Positions 43,050 through 54,316 of a stretch of 64,000 nt of DNA are shown here, one piece after another. The notes beneath the pieces were generated by a model, which saw only the letters and a list, made by a program, of their open reading frames with translations, had not been told where the DNA came from and did no database searches. A program made the position numbers and the translations under genes. Every line of letters begins with the position of its first letter. Position 1 is the first letter of the stretch. Source of the DNA: Oxalobacter paraformigenes (GTDB taxonomy: Bacteria > Pseudomonadota > Gammaproteobacteria > Burkholderiales > Burkholderiaceae_D); assembly GCF_000158475.2 (NCBI RefSeq), contig NZ_KI392030.1, positions 595,912-659,911 on the forward strand, written 5' to 3'.

Positions 43050-44240
43050 TTAAAGACGTTTTGCGATTTGTTCAATCAGCTGGCGGGCCAGGTTCTGCTT
43101 GCTGCCATGCGGCAATTCGAGACTGCCGGTTTCATCGAACAGGACAAGGGTATTGTCATCTTTGCCGAAAGTTTCGTGTCCGATGTTGCCGACCAGAAGA
43201 GGGATGCCTTTTTTCTGGCGCTTTTCTTCGGCATGCTGTTTCAGTTTTTCGGATTCGGCGGCGAAACCGACGCAATAAGGGGGATCGGGCAAGGCGGCGA
43301 TGGACGCAAGAATATCCGGATTCTCGGCAAATTCAAGGACCGGGGTTTTGCCATTCCCGTTTTTCTTGATTTTCTGTTCGCTGGCATTGGCGACTCGCCA
43401 GTCAGCAACCGCGGCGACCGAAATGAAGATGTCCTGCTTGCTGATATGGGACATGACGGCGTCGCGCATCTGGATGGCGGTCATCACATCAATACGCTGG
43501 ACGCCGTATGGCGTTTCCAAAGCCGTTGGGCCTGAAATAAGGGTGACGGATGCACCGGCTTCACGCGCGGCACGGGCGATAGCATAGCCCATCTTGCCGG
43601 AAGAACGGTTGGTAATACCGCGCACGGGGTCAATCGGCTCGAACGTCGGGCCGGCTGTAATCAGTACGCGCCGGTTTTCCAGATAGTTGGGCTGCAATGC
43701 CGCGATGACTTCTTCCAGCATCTGGGCCGGTTCCAGCATGCGGCCCTCGCCTGTTTCACCGCAAGCCTGATAACCGGATGCGGGGCCTATGACCTGGACT
43801 CCATCCGCTTTGAGCTGGCCGACATTTCGCTGCGTTGCCGGTTTTTTCCACATTTCCGCGTTCATGGCGGGGGCAACCAGAAACGGAATATGCGACGGTC
43901 TTGCCAGGCACAAAGTCGATAACAGATCGTCGCACAGTCCATTGGCCAGTTTGCTCATGAAGTTGGCAGAACAGGGAGCGATGACGACAAGGTCAGCCTG
44001 ACGGGTCAGGTCGATATGAGGCATGTTGTTTTCCAGACGGTCGTCCCATGAATCCGTAAAGACGGTGTGTCCTGTCAGTGCCTGCATGGTGACCGGCGTG
44101 ATGAATTTTTGCGCGCTGTCCGTCATGACGACCTGAACCGAAGCGCCTTCGCGGATCATGGCACGTGCGAATTCAGCCGATTTGTAACAGGCGATGCCCC
44201 CGGTCAAACCCAGTAAAATTTTCTTGCCGGACAAATCCAT
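43050..44240 (-). CDS. coaBC: bifunctional phosphopantothenoylcysteine decarboxylase/synthase
   Basis: A 396-aa coenzyme A biosynthesis enzyme. The N-terminal CoaC flavoprotein domain starts KKILLGLTGGIACYKSAE and has VAPAMNAEMW near 123. The C-terminal CoaB ligase domain contains VLITAGPTFEPIDPVRGITN near 191 and NRSSGKMGYAIARAA. ATG 44240 follows GGAGAAAAC; the longer frame from 44294 is unlikely. It precedes dut. Confidence 0.96.
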   Translation of the reverse strand: MDLSGKKILLGLTGGIACYKSAEFARAMIREGASVQVVMTDSAQKFITPVTMQALTGHTVFTDSWDDRLENNMPHIDLTRQADLVVIAPCSANFMSKLANGLCDDLLSTLCLARPSHIPFLVAPAMNAEMWKKPATQRNVGQLKADGVQVIGPASGYQACGETGEGRMLEPAQMLEEVIAALQPNYLENRRVLITAGPTFEPIDPVRGITNRSSGKMGYAIARAAREAGASVTLISGPTALETPYGVQRIDVMTAIQMRDAVMSHISKQDIFISVAAVADWRVANASEQKIKKNGNGKTPVLEFAENPDILASIAALPDPPYCVGFAAESEKLKQHAEEKRQKKGIPLLVGNIGHETFGKDDNTLVLFDETGSLELPHGSKQNLARQLIEQIAKRL

Positions 44241-44277
44241 GTTTTCTCCAGAGTGGTAGATACAGTCTGAAACAAGC

Positions 44278-44778
44278 TCAGTTTTTCCTGACACGTTTCA
44301 GTTCGTCTATGATAAACAGAACGGCGCCGATTGTAATGCCGCAATCCGCGATATTGAAGGTAGGCCAGTGCCATCCGAAAGCGTGAACATCCAGAAAATC
44401 GATAACGTGACCGTAAAGCGATCGGTCGATCAGGTTTCCGATCGCTCCTCCCAAAATCAACGCCAGAGACAGACAGAAGAGCTTCTGATGGGAATGCCGC
44501 TTCAACAGATAAACGATAAATATAACGGCAACAACACTGATGACCGTGAAAAAATAACGCTGCCAGCCCGCTTGAGATGCCAGAAAACTGAAAGCGGCGC
44601 CTTCATTGTAGACAAGAAGCAGATTGAAAAATGAAGTCAGTTTTATGGCTTGCCCGTAGCTCAGGGTGTGGGTAATCCAGATTTTGCTGAGTTGATCGAA
44701 AAGGACGATCAGAATGGCAAGGCCCAGCCACGGCAATATGCCGGTCTTGTTTTTGTAGTAAAGGTTTCTGGTTGCCAT
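44278..44778 (-). CDS. lspA: lipoprotein signal peptidase (signal peptidase II)
   Basis: A 166-aa, four-helix aspartic protease that cleaves prolipoproteins after lipidation. The two catalytic Asp motifs are visible: [20 protein letters not shown] near 112 and [11 protein letters not shown] near 141. ATG 44778 starts [19 protein letters not shown]. It is downstream of ileS, as in most proteobacteria. Confidence 0.95.
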   Translation of the reverse strand: MATRNLYYKNKTGILPWLGLAILIVLFDQLSKIWITHTLSYGQAIKLTSFFNLLLVYNEGAAFSFLASQAGWQRYFFTVISVVAVIFIVYLLKRHSHQKLFCLSLALILGGAIGNLIDRSLYGHVIDFLDVHAFGWHWPTFNIADCGITIGAVLFIIDELKRVRKN

Positions 44779-44841
44779 ATCAATATCTATGAATACCGCC
44801 GGATTCACGGAAGGCTGCCGGCGGCTGAAAATAAAACCCGA

Positions 44842-47754
44842 TTATACGAACTCGCGTTTTTCCCCTTTGCCGAACAGATTGGCGGCACAGCGTGCGCATA
44901 TTTGCGGATGTTTCGGATCCGAACCGACATCGCTGCGATAATGCCAGCAGCGTTCACATTTCTGATATTGTGAAGGTTTGACGGTAATGGATTCCGATGC
45001 AACATCCGGAACCCGGATAACGTCGGCACGCGATGTGATCATCAGGAATTTCAAATCGTCGTCCAGACTCTTTAACAGATCGAACTTTGCGCCCGATGCG
45101 CGAATTTCGATTTCGGCTTGCAAGGACGAGCCGATTTGTCCCGATATCCGGACTTCTTCCAGCCGTTTCATCACATCAGCACGAATTTCTTTCAGCTTGC
45201 CAAATTTATCGAGCAGGGCGTTTTCGTCCTTGATCTCCGGTAAAGAATAAGCAGTCAGCGTGAAAAGCGTTTCTCCACTGGCTTCAAATTCCTCGGGAGA
45301 AGCAAAAGCTTTCCAGGCTTCTTCCGAAGTGAACGACAGAATTGGCGCCATCAGGCGAAGCAGGGCATGCGTGATATGCCACAGGGCTGTCTGGGCAGAC
45401 CGGCGGGCGCGGGAGACTTCTCCTGAAGTGTAAAGCCGGTCTTTCAATATATCGAGGTAAAGACTTCCCAATTCTTCCGAGCAATAAGTTTGCAGTTTTG
45501 CCACAACAGGATGGAATTCGAATTTGTCGTAGTGCGCCATGATTTCCGTCTGAAGCGACTTCATGGACGCAAGGGCGTAGCGATCCACTTCCAATAGCTC
45601 GTCTATCGCCACAGCATCCCGGGTGGCATCGAAATCGGCCGTGTTCGACAGGAGAAAGCGCAGGGTATTGCGGATACGACGGTATGATTCGGTGACGCGT
45701 TTTAAAATTTCATCCGAGATGGAAAGTTCTCCCGAATAATCGGTCGAGGCTACCCAAAGGCGCAAAATGTCCGCTCCCAGCGTATCGAACACTTTCTGGG
45801 GAGCGATGACATTGCCCATTGATTTCGACATTTTCCTGCCTTCGCCATCCACGACAAAACCGTGGGTCAGCAGCATTTTATATGGCGGACAACCATCCAG
45901 CATGGAAGACGTCAGAAGCGACGAATGAAACCAGCCTCTGTGCTGATCAGACCCTTCCAGATACAAGTCGGCGGGGAAACGCAACTCTCTGGCATGCGAA
46001 CCGCGCAAAACGGTCAGATGTGTTGCGCCGGAATCGAACCAGACATCCAGCGTATCGCGGTTTTTTTCATACTGGCCAGCCTCGTCGCCCAACAATTCTT
46101 TCGGGTCAAGCGTCTGCCAGGCTTCGATGCCCTCTTTTTCCACGCGCTTTGCGATTTCTTCCAGCAACTCAAGCGTTTTCGGATGCAGTTCTCCCGTTTC
46201 GCGGTGAACGAAAAAGGCCATTGGAACGCCCCATTGCCGCTGGCGAGACAGGGTCCAGTCAGGACGGTTGGCAATCATGCCCTGCAATCGGGCTTTGCCC
46301 CAGTCCGGATAGAACGTCGTCTGTTCCACACCTTTCAAGGCGGTTTCGCGGAGCGTCATATCCGTATCGTTCGGCTTGACATCCATGCCCGCAAACCATT
46401 GCGAGGTGGCTCTGTAGACAATCGGGGTTTTATGACGCCAGCAATGCATGTAACTGTGGGTCATCATATCGAGATTCAGGAGCGTTCCGGCTTCCCGCAG
46501 GGTATTGCAGATCAGTTTGGAAGCGTCCCAGATCATCATGCCGCCGAACAGAGGCAAGGAGGATACATAGTGGCCGTTGCCCATGACCGGATTCAGGATT
46601 TCGTCGTCTTTCATCCCGTGGGACTTGCACGACAGGAAGTCATCAACGCCATAGGCCGGAGCTGAATGGACAATACCGGTGCCGGTGTCCAGCGTAACGT
46701 ATTCTTCCGAGTAAACCGGCGAGAAGCGGCGGTAACCCTCATGAGCGTCGTAAAGAGGATGCCTGAACCGGATGCCTTCGAGTTTTGCACCCTGGGTCGT
46801 TGCCAGAATTTTCCAGGTTTCAAGACCGTACCGTTTCTGGAGCAAAGTACGATCTGTCTCGGAAGAGGGCAGTTTTGCCCGTTCTTCGGCAATGATCAAC
46901 AGGCCCTTTTCCGTTTCAACCAGCGCATATTCAAATTCGGGGTGGACGTTCAAAGCCTGATTGCCCGGAATCGTCCAGGGAGTTGTTGTCCAGATGACGG
47001 CATAGCCCTGTGAGAGTGGCAGGCTGTCCAGTCCAAAAGCGGCGGCGATTTTTTCGGGTTCGGCAAACGGGAACCCGACGTCGATCTCCGGATCGCGCCG
47101 GTCCTGATATTCCACTTCCGCTTCAGCCAGTGCCGAGCCACAATCGAAACACCAGTTGACCGGTTTTAAGCCACGGAACACATAGCCTTTTTCAATCAGA
47201 CGGGCCAGCGCGCGGATCTCGTTGGCTTCGTTTTGATGATTCATCGTCAGATACGGGTTGTCCCAGTCGCCCAGAACGCCCAGACGAATGAAATCCTTTT
47301 TCTGCCGTTCGACCTGTTCTTTTGCGTAGGCGCGGGCTTTTGCCTGGACTTCGGTTGCCGACAAATTTTTTCCATACATTTTTTCGATCTGGATTTCAAT
47401 CGGCATGCCGTGGCAATCCCAGCCGGGGACATACGGCGCATCGAAACCGGCAAGACCGCGCGACTTGATAACGATATCTTTCAGAATTTTATTGACGGCG
47501 TGTCCAATGTGAATATCGCCATTGGCATAAGGGGGGCCGTCATGCAGAATGAATTGCGGGCGGCCTTTTGCCGCCTTGCGAATCCGTTGATAAATCTTTT
47601 TGTCCTGCCACTCTTTGATCCATTCGGGTTCCCGTTTGGCAAGATTGCCGCGCATCGGAAAAGAGGTATCGGGCATATTGACCGGATATTCCTTGCCCGG
47701 TTTGTTTTTGTCCTGCTGTTTTTTACCGGACTGGTCGGATGGTTTGTTAGACAT
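44842..47754 (-). CDS. ileS: isoleucyl-tRNA synthetase
   Basis: A 970-aa class Ia synthetase. The HIGH signature is in [20 protein letters not shown] near 73 and the KMSKS loop is in [15 protein letters not shown] near 637. The CP1 editing domain lies between them. The C-terminal zinc site has [14 protein letters not shown] and CARC. It has a Lys-rich N-terminal extension ([19 protein letters not shown]). It is in an ribF-ileS-lspA order on the minus strand. Confidence 0.97.
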   Translation of the reverse strand: MSNKPSDQSGKKQQDKNKPGKEYPVNMPDTSFPMRGNLAKREPEWIKEWQDKKIYQRIRKAAKGRPQFILHDGPPYANGDIHIGHAVNKILKDIVIKSRGLAGFDAPYVPGWDCHGMPIEIQIEKMYGKNLSATEVQAKARAYAKEQVERQKKDFIRLGVLGDWDNPYLTMNHQNEANEIRALARLIEKGYVFRGLKPVNWCFDCGSALAEAEVEYQDRRDPEIDVGFPFAEPEKIAAAFGLDSLPLSQGYAVIWTTTPWTIPGNQALNVHPEFEYALVETEKGLLIIAEERAKLPSSETDRTLLQKRYGLETWKILATTQGAKLEGIRFRHPLYDAHEGYRRFSPVYSEEYVTLDTGTGIVHSAPAYGVDDFLSCKSHGMKDDEILNPVMGNGHYVSSLPLFGGMMIWDASKLICNTLREAGTLLNLDMMTHSYMHCWRHKTPIVYRATSQWFAGMDVKPNDTDMTLRETALKGVEQTTFYPDWGKARLQGMIANRPDWTLSRQRQWGVPMAFFVHRETGELHPKTLELLEEIAKRVEKEGIEAWQTLDPKELLGDEAGQYEKNRDTLDVWFDSGATHLTVLRGSHARELRFPADLYLEGSDQHRGWFHSSLLTSSMLDGCPPYKMLLTHGFVVDGEGRKMSKSMGNVIAPQKVFDTLGADILRLWVASTDYSGELSISDEILKRVTESYRRIRNTLRFLLSNTADFDATRDAVAIDELLEVDRYALASMKSLQTEIMAHYDKFEFHPVVAKLQTYCSEELGSLYLDILKDRLYTSGEVSRARRSAQTALWHITHALLRLMAPILSFTSEEAWKAFASPEEFEASGETLFTLTAYSLPEIKDENALLDKFGKLKEIRADVMKRLEEVRISGQIGSSLQAEIEIRASGAKFDLLKSLDDDLKFLMITSRADVIRVPDVASESITVKPSQYQKCERCWHYRSDVGSDPKHPQICARCAANLFGKGEKREFV

Positions 47755-47827
47755 TTTTTATCACACTCAGGTTTGCAACGGATTAAACGACAGATTTTAC
47801 CGTTTCCGTTCGCATTTCAGTTAACTT

Positions 47828-48784
47828 TTACGCGGATGTTTTCTGTTTCGCGAAAAACGATCTGGCTGTATCGACGTCGTTTTGGATAGCCTTTTTCAAT
47901 GCGTTCAGATCGGGAAATTTTTGATTATCCCGCAATTTCTTCAAAAATTCGACCTGAACAAGGGAGCCGTAACAAGTGCGGCCGAAATCGAGTATGTGCG
48001 TTTCCAGCATGATATGACGGTCGCTTTCGATAGTAGGACGTGTTCCGATCATGGAGACCGACGGCAACGGTTTTTCCTCCAGACCGTGAACCCGGGTGAT
48101 GAAAACACCCGACAGGATCGGATTGTAATGCCGTATCGGCAGATTGGCTGTCGGAAAACCCAGATCGCGTCCGATTTTATCGCCGTGCACGATATGTCCG
48201 GAAATGGCATAGGGTTTTCCCAGAAGGCCGGATACTTTTTCAAAATCGCTCTGTTCCAGCGCCTGCCGGATACAGGACGAGGAAATGCGTCCGTTTTCAT
48301 CCATTACGGCAGGCAACACTTCAACATGAAAACCGAATCTTTTGCCCGCTTCTTTCAGCTCATCAGTCGTGCCGGTCCGTCCTTTTCCGAAACGGAATTT
48401 TTCGCCGATGATGAGCCATCTGACGTTCAAGGCCTTTACAAGGATTTCTTCTATGAATTCTTCCGGAGACAGGCTGGAAACCGTATTGTTGAACCGGGCA
48501 ATCGTAACCTGATCGACGCAACATTGCGCCAGTGCCTGGACTTTTTCACGCAACGGGGTAATGGTGGCGGGAGCGCTTGATAAAGTTCCGGTTTTCAGGG
48601 CGAAATACTGCCTTGGGTGCGGATTGAATGTCAGCACGGCGGCCGGCAAATGAAGACGGTCTGCCGCTTCCCGCAGTTTGGCAAGCAATACCATGTGTCC
48701 CTTGTGGACGCCATCGAAATTGCCGATTGTCAGTGCACATGGGCCATGTGGAGGATCATACAAGAATCCGCGAAAGACCTTCAT
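47828..48784 (-). CDS. ribF: bifunctional riboflavin kinase/FAD synthetase
   Basis: A 318-aa enzyme making FMN and FAD. The N-terminal nucleotidyltransferase has LTIGNFDGVHKGHMVLL near 16 and the C-terminal kinase has GRDLGFPTANLPIR near 208. The length is normal. It leads the ribF-ileS-lspA group. Confidence 0.96.
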   Translation of the reverse strand: MKVFRGFLYDPPHGPCALTIGNFDGVHKGHMVLLAKLREAADRLHLPAAVLTFNPHPRQYFALKTGTLSSAPATITPLREKVQALAQCCVDQVTIARFNNTVSSLSPEEFIEEILVKALNVRWLIIGEKFRFGKGRTGTTDELKEAGKRFGFHVEVLPAVMDENGRISSSCIRQALEQSDFEKVSGLLGKPYAISGHIVHGDKIGRDLGFPTANLPIRHYNPILSGVFITRVHGLEEKPLPSVSMIGTRPTIESDRHIMLETHILDFGRTCYGSLVQVEFLKKLRDNQKFPDLNALKKAIQNDVDTARSFFAKQKTSA

Positions 48785-48941
48785 CGAATTTTTTTGAAAA
48801 ATTGCGTAAACATAAAATTATAATGCTTAAAATAAATACGCAGACAGTTTCGTTGCCCTTGTCTAAAAAGCCGCATGAGTGAAGCGGCTTGCGACCATTG
48901 AAAATAGAACCAGACCCATGCAAAAGCGGAAAAAGGAACGC

Positions 48942-50717
48942 ATGTCGTTGCGGATTTTTGGAAAACTCACGGGCGCGCTCGTTTTGTCAGTGTGCCTGCC
49001 CATATGCGGCGTTTCGCTTGCCGCCGATCCGCATAAAGTGATTCACAGCGTCTTCGAAGCAGCAGATGACGGATTCGACATGGTGAGGACACAAAATTAC
49101 TATTCGGGCTGGGTAGCAGACGCGATATTCGAAACGCTGTTGACATACGATTATCTGGCGCGTCCAGCCAGACTGATTCCGAATACCGCGGAATCCATGC
49201 CGGAAATCAGTTCTGATGGAAGAACTTATACCTTTCATCTGAAGAAAAACATCTTTTTCGCGCCTGATTCCGTTTTCGGCCATGAAAAAAGGGAGCTGAC
49301 GGCAGCCGATTACGTTTATTCCATCAAGCGTCTGGTCGATCCGGCAAACCGTTCTCCCTCAGCCAGTTTCGTAAGGGGAAAAATTACCGGCCTTGATGAT
49401 CTGGTTGAAAAGGCGAAAAAAACGGGCCAGTTCGACTATGACGCCACGGTTTCCGGCTTGCAGGCGATCGACAGATATACCCTGCGGATCAGGCTGAATG
49501 CGCCGGATTCGAATTTTCTTTACATTCTGGCCTATGGGGCGCTGGCGGCGGTATCCAGGGAAGCTATCGACGCTTACGGCAACAAAAGTACTTTCCATCC
49601 TGTCGGCACGGGGCCGTACATGCTGAAGGAATACGTTCCACGCAGCAAAATCGTTCTCGAAGCCAACCCGTATTACCGGGGATTCGTCTGGGATTTCCAA
49701 GCGGATGGCGAGGCGTGGGACGAGCAACTGGTGCGCGACATGAAAGGCAAGAAGATGCCCCAAATAGGCCGGGTGGAAATTGCGATTATCGAGGAAGAGC
49801 AATCGCGCTGGCTTTCCTTTCAGGAGGGCAAAATCGATTTTGACAAGCTGCCGCAACTGGCTGCGCCCGTCGCGCTGGAAAACGGGAAGCTGAAAGAGGA
49901 ATACATTGCTCAGGGAATCCGGCAGTACACCATGGTTGAGCCGGAGATCACTTACACCATTTTCAACCTGAAAGACCCGGTGACCGGTGGTTACAGCAAC
50001 GAGAAAATCGCCTTGCGAAGAGCGATAGCCATGTCGTACAACACGCAGGCGGAAATCGAGTTGCTGCGAAACGGGCAGGCAAGCAAGGCGCAAATGATGA
50101 TTCCACCGGGCGTTGCCGGGCACGAACCTGCCTACAGGAGCAGCATAGCCTATGAACCGGAGCTGGCCTCACGCCTTCTGGATCATTTCGGCTACAGGCG
50201 GCAATCCGACGGATACCGGACGATGCCGGACGGCAGCCCTCTCGTTTTGAGGATAAGAACCGAGGCCAACGCCAGTTCGCGAGTCGTTTCCGAAATCTGG
50301 AAACGGGGGCTGGACCGGATCGGCATCAGGGTCGAATTCGATGTGGGCAATTTCGCCGACAATCTGAAAGATGCGGCAGGTTGCCGGTTGATGATGTGGG
50401 GCGGAGCCTGGCATGCCGATTATCCGGAAGGGGAAAATTTCATGCAATTGCTGTATGGTCCAAACGCAGGGCAGGGCAATCATGCCTGTTACCGTTCCAA
50501 GGCATTTGACAAACTGTACAGACAGGCGGTTAAACTGCCTCCCGGCGAGGAACGGAACCGGCTTTATGTACAAATGAATCGCCAGATGGAAGCGGATACG
50601 GCCTGGTCGGTTCATGTGTCGCGTACCCGGAACTGGCTCGTCCGGCCTTGGGTAATGGGTTTCAAGAAACATCCCATTCTTCAGTCGGACTGGCAGTATC
50701 TGGATATTGCCCGATAA
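48942..50717 (+). CDS. oligopeptide-type ABC transporter substrate-binding protein (SBP family 5)
   Basis: A 591-aa periplasmic binding protein with signal peptide [20 protein letters not shown]...SLAADP. ATG 48942 is chosen because AAAAAGGAACGC precedes it; two upstream starts are in frame. Family-5 features are [20 protein letters not shown] near 90, [15 protein letters not shown], and [19 protein letters not shown] near 232. It would capture peptides or similar solutes. No permease or ATPase gene is next to it, so it must use components encoded elsewhere or act in sensing. Confidence 0.88.
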   Translation: MSLRIFGKLTGALVLSVCLPICGVSLAADPHKVIHSVFEAADDGFDMVRTQNYYSGWVADAIFETLLTYDYLARPARLIPNTAESMPEISSDGRTYTFHLKKNIFFAPDSVFGHEKRELTAADYVYSIKRLVDPANRSPSASFVRGKITGLDDLVEKAKKTGQFDYDATVSGLQAIDRYTLRIRLNAPDSNFLYILAYGALAAVSREAIDAYGNKSTFHPVGTGPYMLKEYVPRSKIVLEANPYYRGFVWDFQADGEAWDEQLVRDMKGKKMPQIGRVEIAIIEEEQSRWLSFQEGKIDFDKLPQLAAPVALENGKLKEEYIAQGIRQYTMVEPEITYTIFNLKDPVTGGYSNEKIALRRAIAMSYNTQAEIELLRNGQASKAQMMIPPGVAGHEPAYRSSIAYEPELASRLLDHFGYRRQSDGYRTMPDGSPLVLRIRTEANASSRVVSEIWKRGLDRIGIRVEFDVGNFADNLKDAAGCRLMMWGGAWHADYPEGENFMQLLYGPNAGQGNHACYRSKAFDKLYRQAVKLPPGEERNRLYVQMNRQMEADTAWSVHVSRTRNWLVRPWVMGFKKHPILQSDWQYLDIAR

Positions 50718-50766
50718 ATTTTTTATTTCACTTTTTAAAAGCGGATTGTCGATAAATGATTGTCAT

Positions 50767-51291
50767 ATGGAAAACTACAGGCCACGTTATCCCCTGATAG
50801 GATTGTCCGGCTGGTCTGGCAGCGGAAAGACCACTTTGCTGGAAAAAGTACTGCCGCTGCTGTATCTGATGGGACTGCGGGTGAATGTGATTAAAAGCAG
50901 TCACCACGATGTCGAACTGGAACCGCCCGGGAAAGACAGCGCCCGGATCCGGAGGGCAGGAGCGGCGGAAGTGATGTTGGCATCACCTTACCGTTTCATG
51001 CTGGCTCATGAATTGAGAAACGAGAGGGAACCGACGCTTGAGGAACTCATATCGCGCATGATGCCGGCTGATCTGATACTGGTTGAAGGATTCCGGAATG
51101 CCGCTATTCCACGGATCGAGGTTTTCAGGCCGTCGCTGGGGAAAGACCCCATGTATCCCGAAAATAGCCATATCGAAGCGGTTGCATCAGACGGGGAACG
51201 GCCGCCAGTCTTGCCCCCGTCCGTTCAGTGGCTTGATCTGAACAAGGAAAATCAGGTGGTTGACTGGATATTGAACCGCCAGGCCACCTGA
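50767..51291 (+). CDS. mobB: molybdopterin-guanine dinucleotide biosynthesis protein MobB
   Basis: A 174-aa GTP-binding protein. The P-loop [16 protein letters not shown] is near 13, followed by [20 protein letters not shown] and [19 protein letters not shown] near 107. It assists MobA in forming the MGD cofactor. Its place just before the formate dehydrogenase cluster fits the need of FdhF for Mo-bisMGD. ATG 50767 gives the family N-terminus. Confidence 0.93.
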   Translation: MENYRPRYPLIGLSGWSGSGKTTLLEKVLPLLYLMGLRVNVIKSSHHDVELEPPGKDSARIRRAGAAEVMLASPYRFMLAHELRNEREPTLEELISRMMPADLILVEGFRNAAIPRIEVFRPSLGKDPMYPENSHIEAVASDGERPPVLPPSVQWLDLNKENQVVDWILNRQAT

Positions 51292-51314
51292 AAAGATACG
51301 GCGTTTTCAGATCG

Positions 51315-53420
51315 TCAGAAAAGTTGCGCCATCCACTGCATTTCTTTCATGGATTCGGCTGAACGCGCTCTGGCGCATGCCGGACACAGGATGCCCTCGC
51401 GGGTCATTTTGCCCAGTTCGTCACGCGTTTGCTGCAACTGTTTTGCCGAAGCGGAGAATGTTTCGCCGCAACAGGAGCAGATTTCCAGTGCCTGTTTGCG
51501 CACCACGGTTCCGGTAATTTCGGTTACCCGATAACCGTCCCGGTCTTCCACAATGATCGCGCCGGTCGGGCAGACCGACGTACAGGCGCCGCAACCGATA
51601 CATTTTTCAGCAGGAGTCGTGAAATCCTTGAAAACCATGCGGCCGCCTTTGGTTTCGACCATCTTCAGCGCCTCGGCCCCGACTTCGATACACGCCAGTT
51701 CGCAAAGCCCGCAACCGATGCAGATATCGCAGCGCAAACAGCGTTCCGCTTCCACCGCAGCCACTTTCTCATCCCAGTCTTTTTGCATGAAATCGTGGGA
51801 AAATTTGCGGGTTGAAGGATCGTTTTCCTCGATATGCGCGCGCTTGGGCGAGGTACGGTGTTCCGGTGTGGAAGACAGGAAAGGCACTTCATCGCGGCGT
51901 TTCGGTTCCAGCGATTCATAATCGGCCGGTACGCCCATCAACCATGAGTGGATGGATTCTGCTGCCCGTTTTCCGGAACCGATTGCGGCAACAACCGTAC
52001 TGGCGCCGTGCGCAATGTCGCCGCCGGCGAAAATGCCGGGCTCGCCTGTTTGCAGCGTGACAGGATCGCAAACGATATTGCCCCATTCCGTTTCGATTTT
52101 CGTGCCTTCCAGCCAGCTGAGATCAGCTTCCTGGCCGATACCGGCAAAAATATGGTCGGCCCGGACAGTAACCGGCGGCGTCGTTTTGGCGTCCGGAGCG
52201 TAACGGGAACGTTCAAATTCAATCTGTTTGTCCGGATGAATGCGGGTAGGGGCCCAGAATTCGACCAGTTCGACGCCTTCAGCCAGGGCCAGTTCAACTT
52301 CATGCGGATTGGCCGGCATCTGTTTGCGGTTGCGACGGTACCACATCTGGACTTTGGTCGCTCCCTGGCGGAAAGCCGTCATGGCGACGTCGATAGCGGC
52401 ATTGCCGCCACCGATAACGATCACGTGAGGCCCGACTCGCGGATTTTTTCCGGAGCGGACGGCCGACAGGAAATCCATGCCACCGATCACGAAATCCTGA
52501 TCGTCGCCCGGAACGCCAAGGCGCTTGGAATTCTGCAAACCGATTGCCAGCAGTGTTGCATCGTATCCCTTGTCCAGAAATTCTCTTGCCTGCCGTACCG
52601 TGTAACCGAGATGGATTTTGACGCCCAGTTGTTTGACCACATCGATTTCAGCGTTCAGTTTATATTCGGGCAGGCGGTAATTCGGAATGCCATAACGCAT
52701 GATGCCGCCGGCATGTTCGCGTTCATCGAATATTTCGACTTCATGGCCTTTTTGCGCCAGATAATAAGCGGCGGTAAGGCCGGCGGGGCCGCAACCGACA
52801 ATGGCGATTTTTTTGCCGGTTGGCTCGGCTTTTTCCAGATCGGGTTTGATGTCGGCACAACGGGCTGCGACGTGTTTCATCGGACGGATGAAAACGGCGG
52901 CACCGCTGACGGCGTTTTGCACGCATTCGTCTTCGCAAGGGGCAGGACAGATAAGGCCACAGGAATCCGGAAGAGGGGTATCGGCCGCCAGAATGGAAAG
53001 TGATTCCGAATAATCGCCATGTCCGACACGCGCCATCATGCTGGGAATGTCGATATGTGCAGGGCAGGCTACCTGGCATGGCGCGGAACGGGGAAGAAAA
53101 CAGGTGCCGGCGGAACAGAGGTTGCCGGCAATATGGTTTTCCCATTCTTCACGATCTTTCTTTAAGGAAGCGGCAACAGGATTCGCTATGGATGGCGCAA
53201 TCGCGCCAAGTTCGGAAATCGCTTTCGACAGCTCTTCCAGATTGGCGACACTGCCTCTGCCGAGCGTTATTTCAGTGACAATGCGTGCGACACGGGCGAC
53301 AGCAGGCCGGATTTTTGCCGGTAACTGGCCTTCCGTGTGGAGTTGCTTGCGCAGGCTTTCAAGAATATCTGTGATGGGACAGGTTTTTTTCGCTGTTTCT
53401 TTACTATTTTCCGTTGTCAT
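51315..53420 (-). CDS. GltD/NfnB-like FAD/NAD(P) oxidoreductase with 4Fe-4S domains
   Basis: A 701-aa multi-cofactor protein. A unique N-terminal region is followed by a GltD-type Fe-S segment (about 102-166: CSAGTC, CQVACP, CGLICPAPCEDEC). Then come an FAD loop VGCGPAGLTAAYY near 208, an NAD(P) loop VIGGGNAAIDVAM near 334 with RRNRK after it, two 4Fe-4S motifs CLRCDICIGCGLCELAC (561-577) and CIGCGACTSVCP (607-618), and a Cys-rich tail (648-651, 679-682). It is divergent from the HydN-like and FdhF genes and is the likely electron exit from formate to NAD(P), or a bifurcating partner (inference). It resembles the GltD half of E. coli AegA. Confidence 0.82.
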   Translation of the reverse strand: MTTENSKETAKKTCPITDILESLRKQLHTEGQLPAKIRPAVARVARIVTEITLGRGSVANLEELSKAISELGAIAPSIANPVAASLKKDREEWENHIAGNLCSAGTCFLPRSAPCQVACPAHIDIPSMMARVGHGDYSESLSILAADTPLPDSCGLICPAPCEDECVQNAVSGAAVFIRPMKHVAARCADIKPDLEKAEPTGKKIAIVGCGPAGLTAAYYLAQKGHEVEIFDEREHAGGIMRYGIPNYRLPEYKLNAEIDVVKQLGVKIHLGYTVRQAREFLDKGYDATLLAIGLQNSKRLGVPGDDQDFVIGGMDFLSAVRSGKNPRVGPHVIVIGGGNAAIDVAMTAFRQGATKVQMWYRRNRKQMPANPHEVELALAEGVELVEFWAPTRIHPDKQIEFERSRYAPDAKTTPPVTVRADHIFAGIGQEADLSWLEGTKIETEWGNIVCDPVTLQTGEPGIFAGGDIAHGASTVVAAIGSGKRAAESIHSWLMGVPADYESLEPKRRDEVPFLSSTPEHRTSPKRAHIEENDPSTRKFSHDFMQKDWDEKVAAVEAERCLRCDICIGCGLCELACIEVGAEALKMVETKGGRMVFKDFTTPAEKCIGCGACTSVCPTGAIIVEDRDGYRVTEITGTVVRKQALEICSCCGETFSASAKQLQQTRDELGKMTREGILCPACARARSAESMKEMQWMAQLF

Positions 53421-53730
53421 GGTTGTGTCAGTCTGCCAGATATATGGGGTTGCTCATGCCCCGCTCACCTTACCGCTGGCGTTTTTGCGGGAACACTTCG
53501 GTTAGGATATAGATATTAACATCAAAATATGAAAGGTTCCGCACAGAAATGAAGGGGCATGGAATATAATTGCAAACTGGCAAAATGCAAGCGGGCGGCA
53601 GAAATCCGGAATTTCCTATATATTGTTCCCATGGATGTTCTTTTTTTCTTTGGCGGAGCAGGCAGGAAACGGGTTCGCCCTTAATTTATGAATCTTTCCA
53701 GAATGGACTGGACAGGCAGGAGACAGAAGA
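53421..53730. other. 310-bp divergent promoter region of the formate oxidation genes
   Basis: No gene is seen. It should hold the promoters for the GltD-like gene (minus) and hydN-fdhF (plus). AGGAG near 53718 precedes the hydN-like ATG. No GG-N10-GC sigma-54 element could be found by eye. Confidence 0.4.
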
Positions 53731-54273
53731 ATGAACCGGTTTGTAATTGCAGAACCAGATAAATGTATTGGATGCCGTACTTGTGAAGTGGCGTGCGTTT
53801 TGGCGCACCCGACCGGTGCGGAAAATGACCTTACCCCTGAAAATTTCAGGCCGAGACTGCGGTTGGTCAAAGGTTTGAAACTCACTGCACCCGTTCAGTG
53901 TCGCCAGTGCGAAAATGCGCCTTGTGTTAATGTATGTCCTACGAACGCGCTTGTCTATCGCGACAATACTGTCCAGTTGATCCGTGAACGCTGTATCGGG
54001 TGCCAGACTTGCGTGCTGGCGTGTCCGTTCGGCGCCATGCAGATCGTGAGCAAGCCGGTCAAACAGGTCGAACTGGGGCCTTTGACGGTACGGAAAACAG
54101 TTCGGGTCGCACAGAAATGCGATTTTTGCATTGATGTCCCTGGAGGACCGCAATGCGTTTCGGTTTGTCCGACAAAGGCGCTGCATATTGTCGATACCGG
54201 GACGCTGGAAGAAAAAATTAACGAAAAACGTGAAAAATCCGCGTTCAGCCTGCCGCCGGATGCATTCTGTTGA
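53731..54273 (+). CDS. hydN: HydN-like ferredoxin with four 4Fe-4S clusters
   Basis: A 180-aa electron-transfer protein with sixteen cysteines in four cluster motifs: Cys12/15/18/22 (CIGCRTCEVAC), Cys57/60/65/69, Cys88/91/94/98 (CIGCQTCVLAC) and Cys130/133/142/146. This is the HydN/HycB arrangement that takes electrons from FdhF in E. coli. It ends 43 nt before fdhF on the same strand, so the two are very likely subunits or partners. Confidence 0.9.
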   Translation: MNRFVIAEPDKCIGCRTCEVACVLAHPTGAENDLTPENFRPRLRLVKGLKLTAPVQCRQCENAPCVNVCPTNALVYRDNTVQLIRERCIGCQTCVLACPFGAMQIVSKPVKQVELGPLTVRKTVRVAQKCDFCIDVPGGPQCVSVCPTKALHIVDTGTLEEKINEKREKSAFSLPPDAFC

Positions 54274-54316
54274 CGCGAAACAATCCGGCTGTCGGATTCG
54301 GGTTTTGGGAGGAATT

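Noticed and set aside
48868-48890. Hairpin AAGCCGC-N9-GCGGCTT before the peptide-binding protein gene
   Set aside because: Only on the minus strand does a T-run follow, and no minus-strand gene ends there, so a terminator call is not supported.
51948-53003. A 351-codon plus-strand open frame opposite the GltD-like gene
   Set aside because: Antisense shadow; the Cys motifs and Rossmann loops are on the minus strand.
53560-53590. Possible sigma-54 promoter (GGCATGGAATATAATTGCA) before hydN-fdhF
   Set aside because: The GG and GC elements are 9 rather than 10 bases apart and the TGGCAC half is poor, so it does not meet the consensus.
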